From the NCBI GenBank assembly GCA_030144725.1, contig JASKMD010000006.1:2343433-2407432 (forward strand): a stretch of 64,000 bases of DNA, given 5' to 3'. Positions 22,115-32,622 of this stretch are shown one piece after another; positions within the stretch are counted from its first letter, which is position 1; every line of letters starts with the position of its first letter. Position numbers and translations under genes: made by a program. Origin of the DNA: Haematococcus lacustris. Lineage: Eukaryota > Chlorophyta > Chlorophyceae > Chlamydomonadales > Haematococcaceae. Below the pieces are notes generated by a model, which ran no database searches, was not told the origin of the DNA, and saw only the letters and a list, made by a program, of their open reading frames with translations.

Positions 22115-24527
22115 GGGGCGGGGCGGGGCGGGGCGGGGCGGGGCGGGGCGGGGCGGGGCGGGGCGGGGCGGGGCGGGGCGGGGCGGGGCGGGGCGGGGCG
22201 GGGCGGGGCGGGGCGGGGCGGGGCGGGGCGGGGCGGGGCGGGGCGGGGCGGGGCGGGGCGGGGCGGGGCGGGGCGGGGCGGGGCGGGGCGGGGCGGGGCG
22301 GGGCGGGGCGGGGCGGGGCGGGGCGGGGCGGGGCGGGGCGGGGCGGGGCGGGGCGGGGCGGGGCGGGGCGGGGCGGGGCGGGGCGGGGCGGGGCGGGGCG
22401 GGGCGGGGCGGGGCGGGGCGGGGCGGGGCGGGGCGGGGCGGGGCGGGGCGGGGCGGGGCGGGGCGGGGCGGGGCGGGGCGGGGCGGGGCGGGGCGGGGCG
22501 GGGCGGGGCGGGGCGGGGCGGGGCGGGGCGGGGCGGGGCGGGGCGGGGCGGGGCGGGGCGGGGCGGGGCGGGGCGGGGCGGGGCGGGGCGGGGCGGGGCG
22601 GGGCGGGGCGGGGCGGGGCGGGGCGGGGCGGGGCGGGGCGGGGCGGGGCGGGGCGGGGCGGGGCGGGGCGGGGCGGGGCGGGGCGGGGCGGGGCGGGGCG
22701 GGGCGGGGCGGGGCGGGGCGGGGCGGGGCGGGGCGGGGCGGGGCGGGGCGGGGCGGGGCGGGGCGGGGCGGGGCGGGGCGGGGCGGGGCGGGGCGGGGCG
22801 GGGCGGGGCGGGGCGGGGCGGGGCGGGGCGGGGCGGGGCGGGGCGGGGCGGGGCGGGGCGGGGCGGGGCGGGGCGGGGCGGGGCGGGGCGGGGCGGGGCG
22901 GGGCGGGGCGGGGCGGGGCGGGGCGGGGCGGGGCGGGGCGGGGCGGGGCGGGGCGGGGCGGGGCGGGGCGGGGCGGGGCGGGGCGGGGCGGGGCGGGGCG
23001 GGGCGGGGCGGGGCGGGGCGGGGCGGGGCGGGGCGGGGCGGGGCGGGGCGGGGCGGGGCGGGGCGGGGCGGGGCGGGGCGGGGCGGGGCGGGGCGGGGCG
23101 GGGCGGGGCGGGGCGGGGCGGGGCGGGGCGGGGCGGGGCGGGGCGGGGCGGGGCGGGGCGGGGCGGGGCGGGGCGGGGCGGGGCGGGGCGGGGCGGGGCG
23201 GGGCGGGGCGGGGCGGGGCGGGGCGGGGCGGGGCGGGGCGGGGCGGGGCGGGGCGGGGCGGGGCGGGGCGGGGCGGGGCGGGGCGGGGCGGGGCGGGGCG
23301 GGGCGGGGCGGGGCGGGGCGGGGCGGGGCGGGGCGGGGCGGGGCGGGGCGGGGCGGGGCGGGGCGGGGCGGGGCGGGGCGGGGCGGGGCGGGGCGGGGCG
23401 GGGCGGGGCGGGGCGGGGCGGGGCGGGGCGGGGCGGGGCGGGGCGGGGCGGGGCGGGGCGGGGCGGGGCGGGGCGGGGCGGGGCGGGGCGGGGCGGGGCG
23501 GGGCGGGGCGGGGCGGGGCGGGGCGGGGCGGGGCGGGGCGGGGCGGGGCGGGGCGGGGCGGGGCGGGGCGGGGCGGGGCGGGGCGGGGCGGGGCGGGGCG
23601 GGGCGGGGCGGGGCGGGGCGGGGCGGGGCGGGGCGGGGCGGGGCGGGGCGGGGCGGGGCGGGGCGGGGCGGGGCGGGGCGGGGCGGGGCGGGGCGGGGCG
23701 GGGCGGGGCGGGGCGGGGCGGGGCGGGGCGGGGCGGGGCGGGGCGGGGCGGGGCGGGGCGGGGCGGGGCGGGGCGGGGCGGGGCGGGGCGGGGCGGGGCG
23801 GGGCGGGGCGGGGCGGGGCGGGGCGGGGCGGGGCGGGGCGGGGCGGGGCGGGGCGGGGCGGGGCGGGGCGGGGCGGGGCGGGGCGGGGCGGGGCGGGGCG
23901 GGGCGGGGCGGGGCGGGGCGGGGCGGGGCGGGGCGGGGCGGGGCGGGGCGGGGCGGGGCGGGGCGGGGCGGGGCGGGGCGGGGCGGGGCGGGGCGGGGCG
24001 GGGCGGGGCGGGGCGGGGCGGGGCGGGGCGGGGCGGGGCGGGGCGGGGCGGGGCGGGGCGGGGCGGGGCGGGGCGGGGCGGGGCGGGGCGGGGCGGGGCG
24101 GGGCGGGGCGGGGCGGGGCGGGGCGGGGCGGGGCGGGGCGGGGCGGGGCGGGGCGGGGCGGGGCGGGGCGGGGCGGGGCGGGGCGGGGCGGGGCGGGGCG
24201 GGGCGGGGCGGGGCGGGGCGGGGCGGGGCGGGGCGGGGCGGGGCGGGGCGGGGCGGGGCGGGGCGGGGCGGGGCGGGGCGGGGCGGGGCGGGGCGGGGCG
24301 GGGCGGGGCGGGGCGGGGCGGGGCGGGGCGGGGCGGGGCGGGGCGGGGCGGGGCGGGGCGGGGCGGGGCGGGGCGGGGCGGGGCGGGGCGGGGCGGGGCG
24401 GGGCGGGGCGGGGCGGGGCGGGGCGGGGCGGGGCGGGGCGGGGCGGGGCGGGGCGGGGCGGGGCGGGGCGGGGCGGGGCGGGGCGGGGCGGGGCGGGGCG
24501 GGGCGGGGCGGGGCGGGGCGGGGCGGG
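22115..24527. repeat. (GGGGC)n pentanucleotide array, 2.4 kb
   Basis: About 482 units of GGGGC with no visible interruption over 2413 bases, between CCAACC on the left and GAGTTCTGCGGG on the right. The long Gly/Ala/Arg or Pro/Ala/Arg frames in it are repeat artefacts. G-quadruplex formation on the plus strand is expected from the sequence. The uniformity means either recent expansion or an assembly construct. Confidence 0.98.
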
Positions 24528-25094
24528 AGTTCTGCGGGAGGGATAAAAATGCCAACATTTGTACCGCCATTGCGCTCAGCATGCTGCACGGTATGTAATG
24601 AGACACCTTGCACAGAGCTGACAGACTTACCTATCTGGGGATGTGCGAGACATGTATAGAAACCAGGTGTCTGAGACACGGCGGGGGTTTGATTACCAGG
24701 GGTAGGTTTTCTGTTAGCTGGGACCAGAGCTCTGCATGTAGCTCAGCTGAAAGCAACACGCACTCTATGACTCGGCATACTCTAGCGACACAGCAGTTGT
24801 AGCATGTTTTAGCATACCCTTGTAGTCCTGGCACCAGAGAGCATAGTCTTCAATCCTGGTCGGGAGGCGGTAAGCTTGATGCGCGTGTGATGGCAAGTAG
24901 GTTATCATGGCAACCGAGTCACGCTGCTGGTCACCGCTCAACCGCGTGACGTGTGAGAGTGAGTAACCCGGAAAGTTTCAAAACCAAGGCAGTGACGGCC
25001 TGTAACGATTGCATAGCACGTGCCTGACGTGGAGCTTGAGCAGTGGGCACGCATCTCAGCTCTTGTCCGGAAAGCAACTGCTGACGACCGCGTG
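24528..25094. other. Upstream region of mannanase 1
   Basis: No gene seen. The last part before the ATG (ACTGACGACCGCGTGATGA context) matches the same position of mannanase 2; similarity fades further upstream. Confidence 0.45.
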
Positions 25095-28000
25095 ATGAGC
25101 CGCAGCCCTGTTTTCCTCTGTGCCTGTCTCGTCGTTTCACTTCTAGTTCGTAGTCAAGGTGCGTTAGCCATGACTATTGATCAGGGTTCGAGCTGCGGGT
25201 AGTTCGTACATCGGTGCTGCTGATGCTGCTTGCTGCTAGGTGCCAACTTCATTACGCGCAGCGGTACGAAGCTTAAAGACGGCGGGCAGGACTTCTACTT
25301 CGTGGGTACGTTGTGATTTGTGACTGTGTGGCCTGTAAGCGTGAGCAGCACAGCAAGCTATTCCCCCAGTGTCCTCCAGTGTCCTCCAGTGTACTTCTAG
25401 AGTTGCTTCGGCAACTTCTGGAGAGCGCTTGACGGCTATGGCGCCAACTCAGCAAAGGGATGGTGGCGGGATGTGACTGGCTGGGCCAAGGCACACAGCA
25501 AGCACGCAACCCTGCAACGCGCGCACAGCGGGTACCATACCTGCCGAGGCATGGGCATACCACCGGTGTCGTCAGACGAGGCGCCGATGCCGGCTTGCAT
25601 TGGCTGCTATGCGTTACATCTAGCTGTGTCGCTTTCCGTTCACAGGCACTAATGCATACTGGCTCGTGGACGCCGCTTCCTACTCTGGTCGAAATTACCG
25701 CATCCCGATCTTCTTTGAGAAGGCGAAGGTGCGCCTCGCCCAGTGCTCACTAAGTGGGCCATGATGCAGCTTCGGCAAGGTCATCTTCTTATATGGTCAT
25801 TTTGTTCTGCTCCCTGCCCTGCAAGTGTAATGTCACAGTGGCTTGCATCTGGGGTGCATCTGAAACCTGGCTGCCTGGCTACTGAAACTGACTGCAGCCC
25901 ATGTTCCTGACTCATGCCATGCAGGCGATGGGCCTAAAGGTTGTGCGTACCTGGGCTTTCAACCACGGCTCACCCTCGACCCCTTCGTATGGCAGCAATA
26001 CCCTGCTGTACAACGCGCGAGAGGTGGCTGGGCTGGACAGCATCATACAGCAGGTATGGCCTCATGGCTGCTCTCCCTGTCTGCCCACTGCTGCCTGGAG
26101 CTCCTGAACATGCTTGTCCTCAACATGCTTGTCTGAGACATGCTGACGTGCACCATGTGCATCGCACAATGTTATTCAATGTCATTCATAGCCCCCTTCT
26201 TCATCATCATCAATGTTACCATCAGGAAGGGCAAAACCAGCAACACTGACAGAAACTGTAATGCGCTGCCATGCCTGACAACTTGGCCAGTTTACCACTG
26301 CCACATGACTCTGGTGCTGCAGGCTGGTGCTGCTGGCGTGCGGCTGCTGCTCACGCTGGGCAATCTGTGGCCCGCATATGTTGGCCCTGAGCTGTTCCTG
26401 TGGGCTGCCGGAGAGTCAGGTGGGCAGGGGCTGGGAGCAGGTGCAAGGGAGGGTCAGTGCTCTGTGCCGGCATGCTGCATGTCAGGCGCCAGCCCCGCCT
26501 GCCTGCCTGCCTGTGTGCAGTCTTGCCCTAGCCCTTTGCAAGCCGATGCTGATGTGGCGTGCAGGGGATGTGCTGAGCTTCTACTCCAGCCCCAAGGCAA
26601 GGGCCCTGTACAAGCAGCACATCACCAGCGTCACGTCTCGCGTCAATTCACTGACCGGGGTGGCTTACAAGGACGATCCCACAATCATGGGCTGGGACGT
26701 CATGAACGAGCCCCGCTGCCCTGGTAAGCCGCCGTGGGGCTGGTCAGCACACTGCCAGTGCTGCCCATGCTGCCATGCCACCTGACTGTGCCCATCACTG
26801 AAGGCTGATGTCCTAGGCATGCTGGTGGTGGTGGTGGTGGCGGTGGCAGTTCACAGACCCTGCCCTGGCCTGTGGCTAACTGCTGCTGTGGCGGCTGTGC
26901 TGGCGGTTGCTCCCTTCTGTCAGGTTGTGACAGCCCCACGAACAAGGCCTTCCACACATCTTGGCTGCAAGAGATGAGCGACCACGTTGCTGCTGCCGCC
27001 CCTAAGCAGCTCATTATGCTAGGCAGTGAGGGCTTCTTTGGGCCCAATGACCCCCAGCTTTACTATAATCCAGGTAAGCAAGGCAAGAGGAAGCATGGTC
27101 AAGCATGCAAGCTGTGCAATTTTGCAGCTGACATGGGTCATGTCATGTCATCAGGTCATGGTGCGGAGAAGGCCCAGCTGCTGCTGTTGCTGCTGCTGTT
27201 GTTTGTGGCTGCCCAGGGGCTGGCAGTGCCTGTGAGGGTGATGCATGGCGGGAGGAGAGCTCGCTGTCTGCCCTGCATGTCACCACCATGCATGTCTACT
27301 GGCGCCAAACTGAGGGCCTGCCCTCCCAGGTCAGCAGCGACCTGCCAGCCAGTAAGCCAGCCAGCAGGAACGTGTTTCACACCGGCACAGCTGCAGGCAG
27401 ACATGCTTGCACCTTCAATGAGGCAGCCTGGAAGGCTGTAGAGAGGCAGCTGCCAGCCCCTCCCATGCACGCCAGGCTGGCTGTTGATGCAGTTTGGCAA
27501 TGTGTGCACTGTGCTGCACTATGCAGGGTTGGCGCCGCATGAACTTTGAGGAGTACTTTGCCTGGTTCTCCATCTACGTGGACCTGCACATCCAGGGGTC
27601 AGCCGCAATGGGCAAGCCCATCCTGCTGCAGGAGTTCAATATCCTGTCATGGTAAGCAGCTATACAGGCATACAGGGTGAGACCCTGCTAAGCTGGCACT
27701 CGCGCGAACAGAGGCATGTGAGCCAGGTTCCTGTCCTGCCCTCCACCATGCAAGGGGTGTTGCAGGCAGCACTTCACATCCCTTGCAGGTGCCACTCTCC
27801 ATTGCTGCCTCATCTCTGATTGCTCGATGACATTGGCGGGTTGACTCCATTCTTGCCCAGCCTGTTCGTGACCCCAATCTGGTTGACCTGCCCCACCCTC
27901 ATTGCAGGAAGTTCAGCGACCAGCAGCGGGCCGCTCTGTTCCAGCTGGCCTTTGACAAGCTTGCTGCCAGCAGGAGCTCTGGAGGTGCCCTGGCAGGCGT

Positions 28001-28990
28001 GATGTTCTGGAGCGCTGCGCTGCAGGTCAGCACACCACCACCTGGGGTGTCCTAGCAACTGCCATGTGCCACATCTTGACCTGTGTGCCAGCCGCCTGCT
28101 GTGCAGCTGCCTGACTTGTGACAGCCATGGTAAGGGCCAGGCTGTGATCACATGAACTGGCTGACAGGCTGATTAAAGCACTCAGCGCTGCTATGCAACA
28201 CCATGCCACAATGCCAAAGGGCCACACAGCCTGGCAGGCAGCTCCTGACCTGCCCACCTCCTGGCCATGGCTCCTACAGGGCGTGGCTGACGACGGCTAC
28301 AACGTCTACATTGACCAGCAGCTGGCAGGTGGCCCAGCCCCCTCTCAGGTGCAGGCTGCCAGTGGCCCTGACGCCTCCGCTGGCCGCAAGCTGCTGCAAC
28401 AAGCTGAGGCGGGCCAGCAACACGACCCTGCCCTGGCCCTGCCCCTGCCCATGGTGCAAGTGGGGCTGCCAGCTGGATCTCAAGCAGACCCAGGGCCCTC
28501 CAGGCAGCTGCAGCAGCTGGGTGGCGGTGGAAGGTCATTGCTGGAGGACACCCTAGATGGCTTCAGGTGGGTTTGAATGCAGCGGCATGCAAAGGTGTGT
28601 ATGCATCAGCACCTGTCCAGCAGCAGTCACACTCTCATAAACCTGGTGTTACACATTGCTGTTGCTGCTACCAAGGACGAGCATTGCTCGCCATCAGCCA
28701 CTCCACTGGCTTCCCTGCTGTGGGCATTGCCCACTAGCTGGGTCAGCCGGCCCACTTGCAGGCGCAGAGATGTGCTGGTGGCAACTGTAGGGAGCAGGCC
28801 ACTGCTTCAGCGCCCTGGTTTCCGCTGCTGCAGGCGTGGCCCCTGGCGTTGGTCCTGCGCTGATGCTGCCGCAGCCACCTGGAAGCCAGCCTACGAGCCC
28901 CTCCCCACTGACCAGGCTGCACCCTTCCTGTCTAGGGTGGCTGGTCAGACCACCCTGCAAGTCGTGGTGGCTGCAGCACGCCAGTACTAG
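25095..28990 (+). CDS. Secreted GH5-type endo-beta-1,4-mannanase 1, 12 exons
   Basis: Exons 25095-25158, 25240-25305, 25646-25728, 25925-26053, 26323-26419, 26565-26723, 26924-27073, 27217-27329, 27527-27651, 27908-28025, 28280-28566 and 28834-28990 join in phase to 515 residues. Residues 1-21 are a signal peptide. Family hallmarks: DFYFVGTNAYWLVD, GLKVVRTWAF (about 74-83), GVAYKDDPTIMGWDVMNEPR with the acid/base Glu at about 195, and KPILLQEFN with the nucleophile Glu at about 323. These match GH5 subfamily 7 mannan endo-1,4-beta-mannosidases, which cut mannan backbones outside the cell. The last two exons form a family-unusual tail: a Gln/Pro/Gly-rich linker and a short Trp-containing end. 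It may remodel the algal wall. Confidence 0.85.
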
Positions 28991-30689
28991 TCAAGCTTGG
29001 CTGTCGTTAGGCTGCCTTGACCCATCCTTGCGTACGCGCTGCCTGTCCGCAATCTTGGGCCCGACCAACCTGACCTTGGGTCAGCTTGGGTATGGCGTAG
29101 CAACTGAGTGTTGTCGCCAGACTTGATGCTGCTGGTCTGACTAAAGGCATGAGGCACACATGCAGCCAGGGCTGTGCTCTTGACGCATGGAGGGTGGGGC
29201 CTGCATTGCGGTGTGCAGCAAGACCTGGAAACTCAGCAAGGGCACGTCAGTCATTGGCTTGGCCCCTGCTCTTGTTCACACGCGCGCCATGTTGGGTGGG
29301 TCAGTATCTACACAGTGTGAGCCATGCAATGATCCATGCCCTTCTCAGAGCTATGTGTTTGCAGCTGTGTTGATGAGCGAGCTTGGACGCACTAGCTATA
29401 AGGACAGCTGTATGGATAGGCAGGTCTGAACCGTGATGGTAGATGGGAGGAGGGAGTTGAGACAAGGTGATTGGCAAGAAGAAATGGCTGCAAAGCAACG
29501 AACAGAAGTTGAGAAGCATTGCATCATACTACTGCTATTGGGTGCGGAGTGTGAGGTAGGGGAGTGGGAGGTGCGAGTGTACCTGGGGGTGGGGAGTGGT
29601 CACCATTTTCCAGTGAGGTGGTGTGTGAGCTGGTAGTATAGGGTAGTAAGGGGCGTGGGGATGTCATGGTGTGCTCTTGCGACAGACGTCATTAGACTAG
29701 TTATTGGATGGGTGTGACGTATGAACGGTATGCAGTATAAAACGACTTTCATGTGGAGGAAGTTGGGGAGGAGGGCGGGGTGTGTTGTATAGTAATACTT
29801 TGCTGTTGTGATGTCATAGGGTCGTGTGGCATGTGGTAGTAGATAACTACACTACGCCCTGAGTGGCAAGTTGATGGAAGTGACAAGATGTGATGTCCAG
29901 TTGTAACCTCCAACAGCGCTGTATGCTGATTGACCATAGTAGCTGTTGTGGGCTGCACCATGTGATCCTACAGTGCCATGAGGGATAGGTTGGCTGGTTG
30001 CCTCACCTCACGTCCTTTGGCTTTGGTCTTAAGCTGATGCCTCCTGGGCCACCCCTAGCTGGCTGCATACTTATTCTTCATGGCAGGCATCATCATGTAT
30101 CACCCTCGCAGCTGCTTGGCTTTGTGGTAGGTCTTCAGGCTAGACGGCCTTGTATACCAACAGGGTCCAGAACTGATGTGGACTGAGGACTAGGAAAATG
30201 TCGTGCGGATGGTGTTATGATAGGCCACCTTCATGGAAAAGTGGTCTAGCATGTTTATGTGCACCGTGCAGCCTGAGCTTCTGCTTTACCCACCTGATAG
30301 GGGGGAGGTACCCTTCCGTTACACTTCTTTTTTAGTAGCCCTCACGCTACACGTTCATAAGCCCCGAAGCGATACATCCCAACCTGAACATGGTCATGCT
30401 CGTGCGAAGTTCTGCCAAAAGCCGTCTGTCCATCAGGTGTGGCGCCTTGTGATCAGGCCAATGCCATTCCCATGCATCAACCATGCAGCGGGATGTTGTT
30501 GCATACCATGGGGCCTCAGTGCATTGTCCACCGCTCACAGCACTCCAGTCCACCCGCAAGGGCCCGTAAGGGCCACATCAATGACGCTTTGATCACTGGT
30601 CTATCGCATGTCTTCGTCATGCACACTTGTCAACTCTTCAACCAGCTGAAGCAATTGTCGATGTAAGGCTGATGTAAGTCATCTTTGTG
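28991..30689. other. Spacer between the mannanases
   Basis: To about 29355 it is the duplicated 3' flank of the mannanase (matched at 36563-36925). The rest is G-rich to mixed intergenic DNA. A stretch near 30500 (GCATACCATGGGGCCTCAGT) resembles 32185-32220 on the other side of the AT-rich island. Confidence 0.5.
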
Positions 30690-30863
30690 ACAATTTTGTG
30701 CTTGACCATACCAGCTTATGTGCCCCTCACCGTGTGATCCAAGAACGCCATGGGATGGGAAGACCCCCCACACCATTGTGTACTGTGGGTCTTCCCATCC
30801 CATGGCGTTCTTGGATCACACGGTGAGGGGCACATAAGCTGGTATGGTCAAGCACAAAATTGT
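30690..30863. repeat. Perfect 77-bp inverted repeat (hairpin)
   Basis: The left arm 30690-30766 and right arm 30787-30863 are perfectly complementary over 77 bases, with a 20-base loop. No coding frame. Transcription from either side would give a near-perfect hairpin RNA. Confidence 0.95.
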
Positions 30864-31691
30864 CTATGCTGCATTTAGGGGCATTTGGGGCATTTGGGGC
30901 ATGCCTGCTAAATGCATTTGGGGCATTTGGGGCATTTAGGTGCATTAATGCTATTTATGAAATTTATTTATGAAATTTACGACATTAATATTGCATATAA
31001 ATATATTACTGCATTAATATAAACTAATATATATTGCATATATATATTGCAATATTGATATTAATATATTAAAAAATCAATATATATATTGATAATTTTT
31101 AATATATTGACAAAAATATAATTGATTAATATAATTGATCAATTATAAATTTACTTGTGATACACTGTATATACTGTATATACTGTTACACTATAGAATA
31201 AATTGAAATTATAACTATAAATTTAATTATAATCATAAATTTAATTATGATACACTGTATATACTGTATATATCTGAAGTGTATGCAAAATACAGGATCA
31301 AATAATTTTCCATAACTCGGATGAGTATATCAAGGCTGCAAAGGGCGAGCAGCTAGCTCCGCGTGTTCCGCAAGTGTACCGCAAGTCGCGAGTGTGCTAG
31401 TTGCATGTAAGGCTTGCACGTCGAAACCTGCAAGTCGCGAGTTTCCCGAAAGAGCTCGCCTACGCAACTATTGCAACCTCAACGCGGCAATTGCAGCAAA
31501 GCGCGGTAGCTTAGCGGACATGTTGCCAGGCTGGCATGTATACTTATATTTGCCAGGCTGGCATGTTGACTAGAAGCTTCGGGCTTTGGGCAGGCCGCGC
31601 TCATAGCGGAAAGACAAAGGGAACGCTTTGTCGTTGCTGCTAAGTTACTTCGTTGTCAAAAACTTCAGATATTTGACCTAACGTTGACCGC

Positions 31692-31780
31692 GCTTTTGTA
31701 TAATTGCCGGGCCGCGGGGTACGCCCCTGTATAATTGACGGGCCGCGGGGTACGCTTTTGTATAATTGACGGGCCGCGGA
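31692..31780. repeat. 31-bp tandem repeat, about 2.9 units
   Basis: Units of the form TGTATAATTGACGGGCCGCG plus GGGTACGC, repeated at 31692, 31723 and 31754. Confidence 0.9.
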
Positions 31781-31781
31781 C

Positions 31782-31955
31782 CTCAGATATACCAGATAAT
31801 CGCCTCTACCTCGCACATTACGCGAATCTAATGGACTCGTCCTCGTCTCCGCGGCCATATACACCTCGGCTGCGCCTCGGTGTATATGGCCGCCTCGCCT
31901 CGGACTCGTCCATTATTTTCGCATAATGTACTCGGCCCGCCGATTATCCATTACA
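31782..31955. repeat. Large imperfect GC-rich palindrome
   Basis: Centred near 31872: CGGCCATATACACC pairs with GGTGTATATGGCCG around a GGCTGCGCC loop. The pairing continues outward, with mismatches, through the ATGGACTCGTCC/GGACTCGTCCAT blocks, the GCGAAT/ATTTTCGC blocks and GATAATCG/CGATTATC. Confidence 0.8.
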
Positions 31956-32150
31956 TACTGTACACTATAGAATAAATTGAAATTATAATTGATCAATATA
32001 ATAGATCAATTATAAATTATCAATATATTTTTATCAATATATTTTTTATCAATATATTAAAAATATTAATATTGCATATATATTAAGTGCATTAATGCCC
32101 CTACATGCATTTGGGGCATTTGGGGCATTTAGGTAGCATAGACAATGGGG

Positions 32151-32622
32151 CCTATGCTGCATTTAGGGGCTGGATGTCTTTGCATACCATACCGTCCAAT
32201 TGCAGTGTCCACTGCTCACAGCATGTCAATGTGCCGGACGGCTAATTGACCATGGACTTATGTGGGGCTGTGGTCACATGCCTTTTGTTGCGCCATAAAC
32301 ACCTTTCAACTATCAGCAACTGTGAAGACCAGTGATGTGAATATGATGCACGTTTGAGCTCTACGCCGCCTTTCTGTGCTATCCTTACGACGCGTCGAGG
32401 TAACTTGGCGGCGTGTGGGCATGTGGAGTCACTCCCGATCAGGGTCAGTCGGCCCGGGGTGACCCGGCTGCGAGAAGCGGAGTCGCGAATTGTTGTGCGA
32501 GAGTGTGAACCGGATCGTTTGAAGGTGCACCACCGACGACACAGCGTCATTGCGGCAAGCGTACTGCGCATAGGTGTGTGGGAACAACCCAGGTCTACAT
32601 CCCAGCTACTGACGACCGCGTG
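32151..32622. other. Upstream region of mannanase 2
   Basis: No gene recognised. A minus-strand frame (32242-32571) lacks recognisable motifs. Confidence 0.4.

Larger units (their letters stand above)
30866..32150. mobile_element. AT-rich palindromic island, probable insertion
   Basis: Arrays of GGGGCATTTGGGGCATTT lie at both edges (30876-30945 and 32104-32135). ATTGTCTATGCT at the left recurs inverted as AGCATAGACAAT at the right. The interior is strongly AT-rich (30950-31310 and 31950-32095), with ACACTATAGAATAAATTGAA present in both halves, and encloses GC-rich repeat islands. Its composition is unlike the neighbouring nuclear DNA. An organelle-derived insert or a non-autonomous element are both possible; no intact gene is present. 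Confidence 0.6.

Noticed and set aside
21991..24679. Four frames of 850-880 codons made of Gly-Arg-Gly-Gly-Ala or Pro-Pro-Arg-Pro-Ala repeats
   Set aside because: They are translations of the GGGGC array in every phase, with no independent coding evidence.
31640..31926. Plus- and minus-strand frames of 63-74 codons in the AT-rich island
   Set aside because: They read through tandem repeats and a palindrome and look repeat-derived, with no recognisable protein.
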